Shown: in pieces, positions 19,815 to 29,185 of the stretch
How positions within the stretch are numbered: position 1 is the stretch's first letter
Layout: each line of letters starts with the position of its first letter
NCBI GenBank assembly: GCA_910577285.1
Contig: CAJTLO010000006.1
Location: forward strand, 67,574-131,573
Reading direction: 5' to 3'
From: an uncultured Rikenellaceae bacterium
Lineage (GTDB): Bacteria; Bacteroidota; Bacteroidia; Bacteroidales; Rikenellaceae
Length of the DNA: 64,000 nt
Notes under the pieces: generated by a model
Told to the model about the DNA's origin: nothing
Database searches by the model: none
Seen by the model: the letters and a program-made list of their open reading frames with translations, nothing else
Program-made: the position numbers and the translations under genes

Positions 19815-20939
19815 ATGAAGTTCGTCATATCCAGTTCCGCATTGCTGTCGTTCCTTTCGACGGCATCGAAGGTCATCAGCAGCAAGAATACCCTTCCCAT
19901 CCTCGATTACTTCCTGTTCGAGGTGAAGGAGGGGAGTCTGAAGGTGACCGCCTCCGACCTCGAAACGACCATCACCTCGACGATAATGCCCGAAAGCGTC
20001 GAGTCGGAAGGGGTGATCGCCGCACCGGTGAAACTGCTCATCGACTCGCTCAAGGAGTTCTCCGAACAGCCGCTGACCTTCGAGGCCGACGAGGAGAAGT
20101 GGGAGATAAAGATCAGCTGGAAGACGGGATCCATCACCCTGCCCGGCACCTCCGGAATGAGCTATCCCGCGGCCCAGCCCCTCGCCGACGATGCGCAGGA
20201 GCTCGACTTCGAGGTGGATGTGCTCCTGGGCGGTATCAACAAGGCCCTTTTCGCTACGGCCGACGACGAACTCCGTCCCGTGATGAACGGTATCTTCATC
20301 GACCTCACCCCCTCGCAGTACATCTTCGTGGCCACCGATGCCCACAAGCTGGTGAAATATACGGTCGATACCGAGGGCGGACCGAAGGCGTCGTTCATCC
20401 TGCCCAAGAAACCCGCCAACCTGCTCCGCACCATCCTGCTCAAGGAGGACGATACGGTGAAGGTGGCCTTCGATGCCAAGAACGTGAAGTTCACCCTGAA
20501 GAACAGCACGCTCATGTGCCGCCTCATTGAGGGGAACTATCCCAACTACAACGGCGTGATACCGGCCAACAACCCCAACAAACTCATCGTGGACCGCGTG
20601 GAACTGCTGAACGCCATCAAACGTGTGGCCGTTTGCTCCAACCAGGCCACCAACCTCATCAAGTTCGACATTGCCGACAACCGCATCAACCTGACGGCAC
20701 AGGACCTCGATTTCTCCTATTCGGCCAACGAAAGCCTGTCGTGCAGTTACGAGGGGTCGCCGGTGGTGATCGGTTTCAAGTCGACGTTCCTGGTGGAGAT
20801 ACTCTCCAATCTGGAGACCCCCAGCGTGGTCATCGAACTGGCCGACTCCACCCGTTCGGGCGTCTTCAAACCGCTTTACGACGACGTGCAGGCCAGCAAT
20901 ACGCTGATGATCCTCATGCCCATGCTCATTAACGCATAG
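19815..20939 (+). CDS. dnaN: DNA polymerase III sliding clamp (beta subunit)
   Basis: 374 residues with three successive clamp folds. Recognisable parts are MKFVISSSALLSFLSTASKV at the start, FVATDAHKLVKY in domain 2 and the C-terminal LMPMLINA, typical of Bacteroidetes DnaN. The dimer encircles DNA and tethers polymerase III and other factors. It is not next to dnaA here. A DEDDh exonuclease gene follows after 10 bases, so the clamp and a probable proofreading-type nuclease share a transcript. Confidence 0.97.
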   Translation: MKFVISSSALLSFLSTASKVISSKNTLPILDYFLFEVKEGSLKVTASDLETTITSTIMPESVESEGVIAAPVKLLIDSLKEFSEQPLTFEADEEKWEIKISWKTGSITLPGTSGMSYPAAQPLADDAQELDFEVDVLLGGINKALFATADDELRPVMNGIFIDLTPSQYIFVATDAHKLVKYTVDTEGGPKASFILPKKPANLLRTILLKEDDTVKVAFDAKNVKFTLKNSTLMCRLIEGNYPNYNGVIPANNPNKLIVDRVELLNAIKRVAVCSNQATNLIKFDIADNRINLTAQDLDFSYSANESLSCSYEGSPVVIGFKSTFLVEILSNLETPSVVIELADSTRSGVFKPLYDDVQASNTLMILMPMLINA

Positions 20940-20949
20940 GGGGCGACCG

Positions 20950-21726
20950 ATGGAACTGAAACTGAGAAGGCCGATCGTTTTTCTCGATCTGGAAACCACG
21001 GGTGTGGACCCGGCCAAGGACCGCATCGTGGAAGTGTCGCTGGTGAAGGTGCAGCCCGACGGGAGCGAGGAGGTGAAGACGCGGCGAATCAATCCGGGAA
21101 TGCCCATACCGCCCGAATCGACGCAGGTGCACGGCATTACCGACGACGACGTGAAGGACGAGCCCCGTTTCGAGCAGATCGCCAAGTCGCTCGCAGCCTA
21201 CATCGAGGGGTGCGACCTGGCCGGATACAACTCCAACAAGTTCGACATTCCGGTGCTGGCGGAGGAGTTTCTGCGTGCCGGGGTGGATGTCGACCTCAAG
21301 AAACGGAAGTTCGTCGATGTGCAGACCATTTTCCACAAGATGGAGCAGCGGACCCTCGTGGCCGCCTACCGTTTCTATTGCGACCGGGAGCTGGAGGGGG
21401 CCCATTCGGCCGAGGCCGACACGCTGGCTACCTACGAGGTGCTCAAGGCGCAGCTCGACCGGTATCCCGATCTGGAGAACGACGTGGAGTTTCTCGCCAG
21501 GTTCACCGAGCAGAATCGGTGTGCCGATTATGCCGGCCGCATCCTCTACGACAAGGACGACGTGGAGGTGTTCGGCTTCGGCAAGTACAAGGGGCGGCCG
21601 GTCGCCGAGGTTTTCCGGGAGGAACCGGGCTACTACTCGTGGATGATGAACGGCGATTTCCCGATGTACACCAAGAAGGTGATCACCGAGATACGCCTGC
21701 GGGATGCGGCGTTGAAGAGAAAATAG
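20950..21726 (+). CDS. DnaQ-like DEDDh 3'-5' exonuclease
   Basis: 258 residues. The exonuclease core (about 8-175) has all five catalytic residues: Asp13 and Glu15 (FLDLETTG), Asp99 (NSNKFDIP), His152 and Asp157 (GAHSAEADT). Residues about 205-245 carry a second small domain (FGFGKYKGRPVAEV, YYSWMMNGDFP) resembling the putative quorum-sensing-regulated DUF3820 family, often found behind such nucleases. It may serve as epsilon-type proofreader or a repair nuclease. It lies 10 bases behind dnaN. Confidence 0.88.
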   Translation: MELKLRRPIVFLDLETTGVDPAKDRIVEVSLVKVQPDGSEEVKTRRINPGMPIPPESTQVHGITDDDVKDEPRFEQIAKSLAAYIEGCDLAGYNSNKFDIPVLAEEFLRAGVDVDLKKRKFVDVQTIFHKMEQRTLVAAYRFYCDRELEGAHSAEADTLATYEVLKAQLDRYPDLENDVEFLARFTEQNRCADYAGRILYDKDDVEVFGFGKYKGRPVAEVFREEPGYYSWMMNGDFPMYTKKVITEIRLRDAALKRK

Positions 21727-21823
21727 CGAGGATTCGGTTTTCGCGGCGGACGGCGTTCGCCCGGGCCCGTTGTCGGGCAGAACGGGTGTGGCCGGTCGGC
21801 TGCGGAGATGTCAAAGAAGTGCG

Positions 21824-23665
21824 ATGATGAAAAATTGGCTGATGATTTTCGCGGTCTCCTTCCTGTTGCTGGGAGAGGCCGTTGCCCAGACTCCGGGCGT
21901 GAAGTCGTCCGAAGTGGTGAACATGGCCGGTACCGACTACTACCTGCATACGGTAGCTCCGGGTGAAACGGTCTATTCGCTCTCGAAGCTTTACGGCATT
22001 GCCGAGGAGCGGTTTTACGAGGACAATCCGGCGGTCCGGACGAACGGCCTCAAGGCGGGCGAAAAGGTGCGGATTCTCTGTACCGACGTACCTGCGGTGG
22101 AGCTGCCGCGCCGCAAAATGCAGCGGACGTTCGTTACCCATACCGTGCAGCCGGGTGAAACCACCTATTCCATTGCCAAACGCTATTCGTTGGCGCTCAA
22201 TACGCTCATTCAGGACAACCCGGGGCTCGATCCGTCGCATCTGCGTGCCGGGCAGGAGTTGCTCATCCGGAAGTCCGAGATGGACAAGACCTCGCCCCAG
22301 CAGATCCTCGCGCAGATGGATGATTTCGCCTCCACGCTGACGGGCGTTTCCGGCGAGTATGTCTACCACCTGGTCGAGATGGGCGAGACGCTCTATTCCA
22401 TCGGCCGCCGTTACGGTGTCGCCGTTGCCGAGATCGAAGCCCATAACGATGTGAAGGAGGGGTTGAAAGCGGGGGTACTGCTTCGGATTCCTGCGGCGGA
22501 CGGACCGGCAGCTCCGCCGGCCGGAGCTGCAGCAGAAGTCGTTGCGGGGCAGAAGCCCGGTGCGGAGAACCTTGCCGGCGGCGGAGAGTCCCTCGGGACG
22601 GATACCCTCTGCGCTCCCCGTGCGGACCGGCCCTATGCGGGAAGCATGGAGCTTGCGTTGCTGCTGCCGCTTTCGGGCAGTCAGGCGATGCGGGCGGGAT
22701 TCATGGAGTTCTATCAGGGGGCGCTGATCGCCGCAGGGGAGTTGCGCGAAGCCGGTCATACGGTGACGCTGAACCTGTTCGATACGGAGCGGTCGCCCGC
22801 CAAGGTGGAGGAGATCGTGGCCGGGGAGGCGTTCCGGCGTTCGGATGCGATTATCGGACCGGTGTACGAAAACGAGCTTCCCGCCGTGGCGGAGTACTCC
22901 CGCCGCACGGGCGTGCCGGTGGTGTCGCCCCTGGCCGAGGTGGAAGGGGAGTACGGCGCCACGCTTTTCAGCATGTCGCCCCTGGCCGCGGAGCGCTACG
23001 GCAAGCTGAGGCCGCTTTTCGAGGGCGGGAAGAACGTCGTTTTCATCACCTCGGATGTGAACGACGCCGACTTCGAGCGGGAGGTCCGGACGGTCGTGGG
23101 AAACACGCCCTACCAGCGGGTGACCTACCGCAAGGGGACTCCTTCGCAGCAGATCGACGCCTTGCTGGCAGGAACCGGGACCGACAACGTCTTCGTGGTG
23201 CTGGCCGGTGACGAGACGGGGGTGGACCTTATTCTGGCTGCACTCAGTTCGGTACAGAACAGCCGCCTGGCACGTTCCCGCCGGACCGGGCCCATAACGG
23301 TGATAGGCCACTCCAAGTGGATGCGTTACCGCAATCTCGACCGGAGTCTCTTCTTCAAACTCAACGTGTCGTTCGTTACCTCCTACCATGCCGATCGCGG
23401 CGATGAGGCGGTGCGCGACTTCGACAAACGTTATATCGCGGCGTTCGGCCGGGTGCCGTCGCTCTACTCCTACCGCGGTTACGATGCGGTGAAGATGTTC
23501 GGACAGGCAGTCGCTGCGGGGCGTACCTCGCCGGTTCTCCTCGGTGAAGTGGTCGTACCGCTCCAGACTCCCTACCGTTTCCGGAACGGGGCGGGCGGCA
23601 ATACGGGCAATACCGAGTGGGCGCTGGTGACCTACGGCAGTGACTATACCATTCGCGTGCGGTAA
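21824..23665 (+). CDS. Three-LysM protein with a periplasmic-binding-protein-like domain
   Basis: 613 residues from 21824 (a second Met follows directly). Signal peptide 1-21 (cut after VAQ or AEAVA). Three LysM peptidoglycan-binding modules lie at about 41-86, 106-149 and 181-223, each with the xVxxGETxYSI pattern. A Pro/Ala linker leads to a type I periplasmic-binding fold (about 272-613). The layout recalls LpoA-like penicillin-binding-protein activators or Bacteroidetes LysM-receptor fusions; a cell-wall role is likely but unproven. It stands 97 bases behind the exonuclease gene and 38 before rex. Confidence 0.85.
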   Translation: MMKNWLMIFAVSFLLLGEAVAQTPGVKSSEVVNMAGTDYYLHTVAPGETVYSLSKLYGIAEERFYEDNPAVRTNGLKAGEKVRILCTDVPAVELPRRKMQRTFVTHTVQPGETTYSIAKRYSLALNTLIQDNPGLDPSHLRAGQELLIRKSEMDKTSPQQILAQMDDFASTLTGVSGEYVYHLVEMGETLYSIGRRYGVAVAEIEAHNDVKEGLKAGVLLRIPAADGPAAPPAGAAAEVVAGQKPGAENLAGGGESLGTDTLCAPRADRPYAGSMELALLLPLSGSQAMRAGFMEFYQGALIAAGELREAGHTVTLNLFDTERSPAKVEEIVAGEAFRRSDAIIGPVYENELPAVAEYSRRTGVPVVSPLAEVEGEYGATLFSMSPLAAERYGKLRPLFEGGKNVVFITSDVNDADFEREVRTVVGNTPYQRVTYRKGTPSQQIDALLAGTGTDNVFVVLAGDETGVDLILAALSSVQNSRLARSRRTGPITVIGHSKWMRYRNLDRSLFFKLNVSFVTSYHADRGDEAVRDFDKRYIAAFGRVPSLYSYRGYDAVKMFGQAVAAGRTSPVLLGEVVVPLQTPYRFRNGAGGNTGNTEWALVTYGSDYTIRVR

Positions 23666-23703
23666 GGGCCGGACGCGGAAGCAAATACAGAATACGATTC
23701 GAT

Positions 23704-24348
23704 ATGTCCAATACCAATATTCCCGAGAAGACCATCGAGCGGTTGAGCGAGTACCGCCGCACGCTGATGAACCTGCACCGCCAGGGCATCACGCATATCT
23801 TCTCGCATGTGCTTGCCGGCATGCAGGGCATCACCGCGGTGCAGGTGCGTCGCGACCTGATGCTGATCGGCTTTTCGAGCGACACGAAAAAAGGGTACGA
23901 TGTCGAGGTGTTGATCGATTTCATCAACGGCATTCTCGACAGCTCCGCTCCGATGAACATCGCCGTGATCGGCATGGGACACCTGGGGCAGGCCATTACC
24001 CGTTACTTCAACGGCAAGGGGCTGAACCTGAAAATCGTGGCCGCTTTCGACGTGGACCCGGAGAAGGTGGGGAAGACCATCGAGGAGATACCGTGCTACA
24101 GCATGGACGATTTCGAGGCGGATGTGTCGAACCTCGATATCAATATCGCGGTGCTGTCGTGTCCGTCGCGCATAGCGTCCGATCTGGTCGTGCCGATCGT
24201 CAATGCCGGTATCAAGGGGGTGCTCAACTTCACCTCCAAACCGTTGAACTTTCCGCTCGGCATCGTGGTGGAGAACTACGACATCACCACGCTCCTGGAG
24301 AAGGTCGCCTATTTCGTGAAGGAGAACGAGGAGAACAATGAAATGTAG
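23704..24348 (+). CDS. rex: Redox-sensing transcriptional repressor Rex
   Basis: 214 residues. An N-terminal winged helix (about 5-80) includes TAVQVRRDLMLIG, which reads the operator. A Rossmann domain follows with IGMGHLGQA at 89-97 for NAD(H), and a C-terminal swapped helix. Rex senses the NADH/NAD+ ratio and represses fermentative and respiratory genes when NAD+ is high. Six bases separate it from the ribF-like gene, so regulator and flavin gene are cotranscribed. Confidence 0.95.
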   Translation: MSNTNIPEKTIERLSEYRRTLMNLHRQGITHIFSHVLAGMQGITAVQVRRDLMLIGFSSDTKKGYDVEVLIDFINGILDSSAPMNIAVIGMGHLGQAITRYFNGKGLNLKIVAAFDVDPEKVGKTIEEIPCYSMDDFEADVSNLDINIAVLSCPSRIASDLVVPIVNAGIKGVLNFTSKPLNFPLGIVVENYDITTLLEKVAYFVKENEENNEM

Positions 24349-24354
24349 CGGGCG

Positions 24355-25119
24355 ATGAGGGTATTCCGTTCGGCGGACGAGTTTCCGTCCATTCGTTTTC
24401 CGGTCGTCACCATGGGCTCCTACGACGGGCTGCACTTCGGGCACCGTGTCCTGCTGGAACGGGTGCGGCAGCGGGCGGCCGAGGCGGGCGGCGAGAGTGT
24501 GGTCGTGACTTTCTGGCCCCATCCGCGGCAGGTGCTTCCGGGCGGCGGCGAGGTGAAGCTGCTCAATACGCTCGAGGAGAAGCTCTATCTGTTGCGGGAG
24601 GCGGGGATCGACAACGTGGCGGTGCTTCCTTTCACGCCCGGTCTGGCGGGCATGTCGTCGGACGATTTCGTGCGGAAGGTGCTCGTCGGCGGATTGGGCA
24701 TGAAGCATTTCGTGGTGGGATACAACCACCGTTTCGGCAGCGGGAAGCAGGGCGATTTTGCCTCGCTGCAACAATTGCAGGAGGGGCTCGGTTTCGTCGC
24801 CGAGCGTGTCGGGCGGCGCGATGTACACGAGGAAAAAGTGAGTTCCACCGTCATTCGGGGCATGATCGCCGCCGGGGAGATGACCCGTGCGGCGGAGTTC
24901 CTTACCCGGGGATATATCCTGATCGCGGATTTGCGGGACGGGCGCGTGCTGCCGGGTGCGGCGGAGAAACTGCTCCCTCCGCCGGGCCGTTATCCCGTTG
25001 CGGTGGAGACCGAGGGACGCCGGCTGCGGGAGGTACTTGTCGTCGGCGAGGAGGGCACGGTGCGGCTTGCCGGCTGGAGCGGCGGCGACTGCGACGGGGT
25101 GCTGATAACGTTTATATAA
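24355..25119 (+). CDS. RibF-like FAD synthetase without a recognisable riboflavin kinase motif
   Basis: 254 residues, against about 300-320 for bifunctional RibF. Residues 1-180 are a complete FMN adenylyltransferase domain: GSYDGLHFGHRVLLERV near 22, VVTFWPHPRQVL, VGYNHRFGSGKQGD, and the SSTVIRGMIAAGEM motif. The remaining 70 residues align only loosely with the flavokinase barrel (LPPPGRYPVAVETEGRR). They lack the ATP/Mg-binding GFPTAN signature and the preceding glycine-rich strand. Either an FAD synthetase only, or a nucleotidyltransferase with another role. The next gene starts 13 bases later, so no hidden remainder exists. Confidence 0.8.
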   Translation: MRVFRSADEFPSIRFPVVTMGSYDGLHFGHRVLLERVRQRAAEAGGESVVVTFWPHPRQVLPGGGEVKLLNTLEEKLYLLREAGIDNVAVLPFTPGLAGMSSDDFVRKVLVGGLGMKHFVVGYNHRFGSGKQGDFASLQQLQEGLGFVAERVGRRDVHEEKVSSTVIRGMIAAGEMTRAAEFLTRGYILIADLRDGRVLPGAAEKLLPPPGRYPVAVETEGRRLREVLVVGEEGTVRLAGWSGGDCDGVLITFI

Positions 25120-25131
25120 TAGGGCGAGGAG

Positions 25132-25539
25132 ATGGAAAGGATGCCGGAATCGGAGGTGCGGATACGTGTAAGGTACAAGGAGACCGACAACATGGGAGTG
25201 GTGCACCACTCCAACTACGTAAATTATTACGAGGTGGCGCGTACGGAGATGATGCGCGAACGCGGGCTCACCTATAAAGAGATGGAGGCACGCGGAGTGA
25301 TGCTTCCCGTGCGCGAGGTGCGCATCGAATACCTCGCGCCGGCCTATTACGACGATCTGCTGACGGTGCGCATACGGATTGCGGAGCGGCCGGGCGTGAA
25401 GCTGAAGTTTGCGCACGAGATTTACAACGAGGCCGGCGAGCTGATCAATACCGGTACGGTGACGCTCGTGTTCGTCGATGCGGCCACCCGTCGTCCGCTG
25501 CGTGCGCCGCAGTGGTTCCTCGAGCTGTTCGACTGCTGA
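25132..25539 (+). CDS. Acyl-CoA thioesterase, YbgC/4HBT family
   Basis: 135 residues, single hotdog fold. The motif ETDNMGVVHHSNYVNYYEVAR near residue 19 contains the Asp-to-Asn/His catalytic region of the 4-hydroxybenzoyl-CoA/YbgC type. It hydrolyses acyl-CoA or acyl-ACP thioesters; the substrate is open. In E. coli YbgC is tied to the Tol-Pal system, but no tol genes are here. Twelve bases behind the ribF-like gene. Confidence 0.85.
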   Translation: MERMPESEVRIRVRYKETDNMGVVHHSNYVNYYEVARTEMMRERGLTYKEMEARGVMLPVREVRIEYLAPAYYDDLLTVRIRIAERPGVKLKFAHEIYNEAGELINTGTVTLVFVDAATRRPLRAPQWFLELFDC

Positions 25540-25674
25540 GGCGGGCTGGTTTTTCCGGATGCTTTCCGTCGGGGTCGGGGGAGACCGCGGCGGAAAGTTT
25601 GCTTTTCGGGGGAGGGCGGTTTTGTCAGGTGTTGCCGCCGGCCGGTCCTGCGGTTCGGCAGAAAGGCGGTAATT

Positions 25675-25720
25675 GTGTCATAGGTGTCTGTCACTATGGC
25701 ACCTTCCGGAGGGTGGCATA
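25675..25720 (+). promoter_or_regulatory. Overlapping imperfect inverted repeats upstream of htpG
   Basis: Arms 25675-25682 and 25695-25702 pair with one mismatch, and arms 25695-25703 and 25712-25720 pair with one mismatch, so the middle half-site is shared. They end 49 bases before the htpG ATG, a likely operator position. It is neither the CIRCE nor the HAIR heat-shock element. Confidence 0.4.
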
Positions 25721-25769
25721 TCGTTTGTGTCCTTGCGGTTCACTTCGCAACTACAAATAAACGATAGAT

Positions 25770-27827
25770 ATGCAGAACGGAAAAATCGGGGTGACTACCG
25801 AAAACATCTTCCCCATCATCAAGAAATTCCTCTATTCCGACCATGAGATATTCCTGCGCGAGCTCGTTTCCAATGCCGTGGACGCTACGCAGAAACTCAA
25901 GACGCTGGCCTCTACGGGCGAGTACGGCGGCGAGATGGGCGACCTCACCGTCCGCGTGACGGCAGACGCCGGGGCGAAGACGCTGACGATCTCCGATGCG
26001 GGGATCGGCATGACGGCCGAAGAGGTGGACAAGTACATCAACCAGATCGCCTTCTCCGGCGCCGAGGAGTTCATGTCCAAATACAAGAACCAGAACATCA
26101 TCGGCCACTTCGGTCTGGGATTCTATTCGGCCTTTATGGTGGCCGATCGGGTGGAGATCGTCACCCAGTCCTACCGGGAGGAGGCTCCGACGGTGGTGTG
26201 GAGCTGCGGCGGAACCCCTGAATTCACCATGACGGAACGGGCCGAGAAACGGTCGCGCGGCACCGACATCATTCTCTACCTGAGCGAGGAGAGCGCCGAG
26301 TTTGCCGAGCCTTCGCGCATCCGCGAGATGCTGCGCAAATATTGTCGCTTCCTGCCCGTGCCCATCGCCTGCGGCAAGCAGCAGGAGTGGAAAGACGGCA
26401 AGTATGTGGATACGGATCGCGACGACATCGTCAACGATACCGATCCCCTCTGGACGCACAATCCGTCCGAGGTAACCGACGAACAATACAGGGAGTTCTA
26501 CCGGCAGCTCTATCCGGGCAACGACGATCCGCTGTTCTGGATACATCTCAACATCGACTATCCGTTCCACCTGACCGGTATCCTCTATTTCCCCAAGATC
26601 CATAACAATTTCGAGATACAGAAAAACAGGATACAGCTTTACAGCAACCAGGTCTACGTGACCGATTCGGTCGAGGGCATCGTGCCCGAGTTTCTCACTC
26701 TGTTGCACGGCGTGATCGATTCGCCCGATATTCCGCTGAACGTATCGCGAAGCTACCTGCAGAGCGACGGCAACGTGCGCAAGATTTCGGGGTACATCAC
26801 CCGCAAGGTCGGCGACAAGTTGCAGGAGCTCTTCAACACCGCCCGTACCGATTTCCAGGGCAAGTGGGACGACCTGAAGATATTCATCGAATACGGCATC
26901 GTGACGGACGAGAAGTTCGCCGAAAAGGCCGAGGGTTTCATGTTGCTCAAGAATGTCGGAGAGGAGTATTTTACACTGGCCGAATACCGCGAGAAGGTGA
27001 AGGAGAACCAGACCGACAGGAACGGTACGGTAATCTACGTCTATACCGACGACGCGGTCGGCAAACACGGCTTCGTGCAGGGAGCCCGGGAGAAGGGATA
27101 CGACGTGCTGCTCATGGACGGCCAGCTCGACAACCATTTCATCGGTTGGTACGAGAACAAGGAGAAGGAGTGCCGCTTCGTGCGGGTCGACTCCGACGTG
27201 GCCGACCGGTTGATCGACAAGGAGGCGCCCCGGAGCATGTCGTTCAGTTCCGAGCAGCAGGAGATCATGCGTCCGGTATTCGAGAGTCGGCTTCCGAACG
27301 ACGGAAAAGCGTTTTACAACGTCGCTTTCCAGGCGATGGCGCCTACCGACGCTCCCGTGACCGTTACCCAGGACGAGTATATGCGCCGCATGAAGGAGAT
27401 GGCGGCCATGGGAGGCGGCATGAGCCGGTTCTACGGCCAGATGCCCGACAATTATACCCTTGCCGTCAATGCCAACCACCCGCTCGTGATCGATATTTTG
27501 GGCGATGTGGAGAACGCATACGGCGATGGCCTCAAGAGCGTCAACGAAGAGATCGCCGCGGCGCAGAAGCAGCGGTCCAATCTCGAGGAGTTGATCAAGG
27601 ATAAGAAGGAGGCCGACCTGACCGAGGAGGAGAAGCAACAGCGCGACGACCTTACCGGGCGTGTGGACGAGTTGCGTGCGCAGCGGGCAGCCCGGCTGAA
27701 GGAGATAGGTGAGGGGAACGAGCTGGTGAAACAGTTGATCGACCTGGCACTGCTCGCCAACGGCATGCTGAAGGGCGAACAGCTTACTGATTTCATTAAG
27801 CGGAGCGTGGCGCTTATCGGAAAGTAG
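25770..27827 (+). CDS. htpG: Molecular chaperone HtpG (Hsp90)
   Basis: 685 residues. The N-terminal GHKL ATPase domain shows FLRELVSNAVDATQKL (catalytic Glu and ATP-binding Asn), DAGIGMT and GHFGLGFYSAFM. The middle domain (about 240-450) includes NVSRSYLQSDGNVRKI. The C-terminal dimerisation domain holds an unusual charged segment (about 600-640, EELIKDKKEADLTEEEKQQ) that reads as a coiled coil. Cytosolic ATP-dependent folding. Own terminator at 27848-27880. Confidence 0.96.
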   Translation: MQNGKIGVTTENIFPIIKKFLYSDHEIFLRELVSNAVDATQKLKTLASTGEYGGEMGDLTVRVTADAGAKTLTISDAGIGMTAEEVDKYINQIAFSGAEEFMSKYKNQNIIGHFGLGFYSAFMVADRVEIVTQSYREEAPTVVWSCGGTPEFTMTERAEKRSRGTDIILYLSEESAEFAEPSRIREMLRKYCRFLPVPIACGKQQEWKDGKYVDTDRDDIVNDTDPLWTHNPSEVTDEQYREFYRQLYPGNDDPLFWIHLNIDYPFHLTGILYFPKIHNNFEIQKNRIQLYSNQVYVTDSVEGIVPEFLTLLHGVIDSPDIPLNVSRSYLQSDGNVRKISGYITRKVGDKLQELFNTARTDFQGKWDDLKIFIEYGIVTDEKFAEKAEGFMLLKNVGEEYFTLAEYREKVKENQTDRNGTVIYVYTDDAVGKHGFVQGAREKGYDVLLMDGQLDNHFIGWYENKEKECRFVRVDSDVADRLIDKEAPRSMSFSSEQQEIMRPVFESRLPNDGKAFYNVAFQAMAPTDAPVTVTQDEYMRRMKEMAAMGGGMSRFYGQMPDNYTLAVNANHPLVIDILGDVENAYGDGLKSVNEEIAAAQKQRSNLEELIKDKKEADLTEEEKQQRDDLTGRVDELRAQRAARLKEIGEGNELVKQLIDLALLANGMLKGEQLTDFIKRSVALIGK

Positions 27828-27847
27828 AACGGTAGGTGGTTCCGGTT

Positions 27848-27880
27848 ATCCCGCGGAGAATCTCTCCGCGGGATTTTTTT
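27848..27880 (+). terminator. Intrinsic terminator of htpG
   Basis: Perfect 12-base stem (27848-27859 with 27863-27874) and a run of seven T. Confidence 0.9.
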
Positions 27881-28210
27881 ATGCGACCGCTTCGGTAACC
27901 GGACGTATCGGTCTCCTTCGGGGGGAGGACGGCTCGGGAGATGAATCGCCGGACGCTATTCGGCCGGCTCGGTGTGTGTCGGGCGGGTCGGAGGATGGAT
28001 GCTTCAGGAGAATTGCCGGAGTTTGCATGGGTCGGATTGCATTGACCGGATTGCGCGGGACGGCAGGAGGGAGCGGTGGAGAGCGGCCGGGCTTCCTCGG
28101 CTGTCGGGGCTGCCGTGTCGGGAGCGGGACGGGCGGCGGTACCGGCACATCATGAAGCGGGAAGGGGCGGCAGAGGAGGCCGGTGTCGGGGCAAGGTGCG
28201 GTATGGAAAT
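27881..28210. other. Gene-free region between htpG and panB
   Basis: About 330 G-rich bases between converging genes. Overlapping short frames are arginine-, proline- and glycine-rich and not convincing. No repeat or RNA gene recognised. Confidence 0.45.
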
Positions 28211-28242
28211 GACGCGAGCCGGCCCGAAGGCCGGCTCGCGTC
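28211..28242 (-). terminator. Hairpin after panB
   Basis: Perfect 14-base arms (28211-28224 and 28229-28242) around a tetraloop, 75 bases past the panB stop codon. Confidence 0.6.
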
Positions 28243-28316
28243 GTTTTGATGAAAACGAAAGAACGGACATGCTCTTGCCGCAGGGGGCCGCATGCGCAAT
28301 GCGCCGTTCGTCCGGA

Positions 28317-29132
28317 TCAGTATTGTTCCTTTTCGCTGGGGAAGTCGCCACTCTTCACGTCGCGGATGTAGTGGCCGAATGCCTCCGACATCGTGTCGCT
28401 GAGGTTGGCGTACCGCCTCAGGAAGCGGGGCGAGAACTCGCTGTTGATGCCGAGCATGTCGTGCGTTACGAGTACCTGCCCGTCCACGTATCCCCCGGCG
28501 CCTATTCCGATGATCGGAATGGTGAGTTCGGCGGCGACGCGCCCGGCCAGTTGCGCCGGTATCTTTTCGAGGACGATGCCGAAACACCCCGCCTCTTCCA
28601 GCAGGTGGGCGTCCTGGATGAGTTTCTGCGCTTCGGCCTCCTCTTTGGCCCGCACGTTGTAGGTCCCGTATTTGTGGATCGACTGCGGCGTGAGGCCCAG
28701 ATGCCCCATGACGGGGATGCCCGCGCTCAGAATCCGGTCCACCGATTCGAGGATCTCTTTGCCGCCTTCGAGTTTCACGGCGCCCGCTTCGGTCTCTTTC
28801 ATGATGCGGACCGCCGAGCAGAGCGCCTCCTTGGAGTTTCCCTGGTAGGTGCCGAAAGGCAGGTCCACCAGGACCAGCGCCCGTTTGACTGCCCGGGTGA
28901 CCGACTGGGCGTGGTATATCATGTTGTCGAGGGTCATGGGGACGGTCGTTTCGTATCCCGCCATGACGTTGGCTGCCGAATCGCCGACCAGGATCACATC
29001 GATTCCGGCCCTGTCGAGAATGCGGGCCATGGTGTAGTCGTATGCCGTCAGCATGGTGATCTTCTCGCCGCGGCTTTTCATTTCGGCGAGTCGCAGCGTG
29101 GTGACCGGCCTGAGGGTTCCTTCGGTGGACAT
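28317..29132 (-). CDS. panB: 3-methyl-2-oxobutanoate hydroxymethyltransferase
   Basis: 271 residues from 29132 ([12 protein letters not shown]). The in-frame Met at 29189 would overlap the preceding gene and adds atypical residues. Mg-binding [16 protein letters not shown] near residue 42, GHLGLTPQS, and catalytic Glu in [13 protein letters not shown] are seen. It makes ketopantoate from 2-oxoisovalerate and methylene-THF, the first step to pantothenate and CoA. It follows the methyltransferase gene by 53 bases and may share its transcript. Confidence 0.95.
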   Translation of the reverse strand: MSTEGTLRPVTTLRLAEMKSRGEKITMLTAYDYTMARILDRAGIDVILVGDSAANVMAGYETTVPMTLDNMIYHAQSVTRAVKRALVLVDLPFGTYQGNSKEALCSAVRIMKETEAGAVKLEGGKEILESVDRILSAGIPVMGHLGLTPQSIHKYGTYNVRAKEEAEAQKLIQDAHLLEEAGCFGIVLEKIPAQLAGRVAAELTIPIIGIGAGGYVDGQVLVTHDMLGINSEFSPRFLRRYANLSDTMSEAFGHYIRDVKSGDFPSEKEQY

Positions 29133-29185
29133 GGTTCCTTTGGATGAACGGTTTGGATTATGCCCGGCAAAGATAGGCGACTTTT

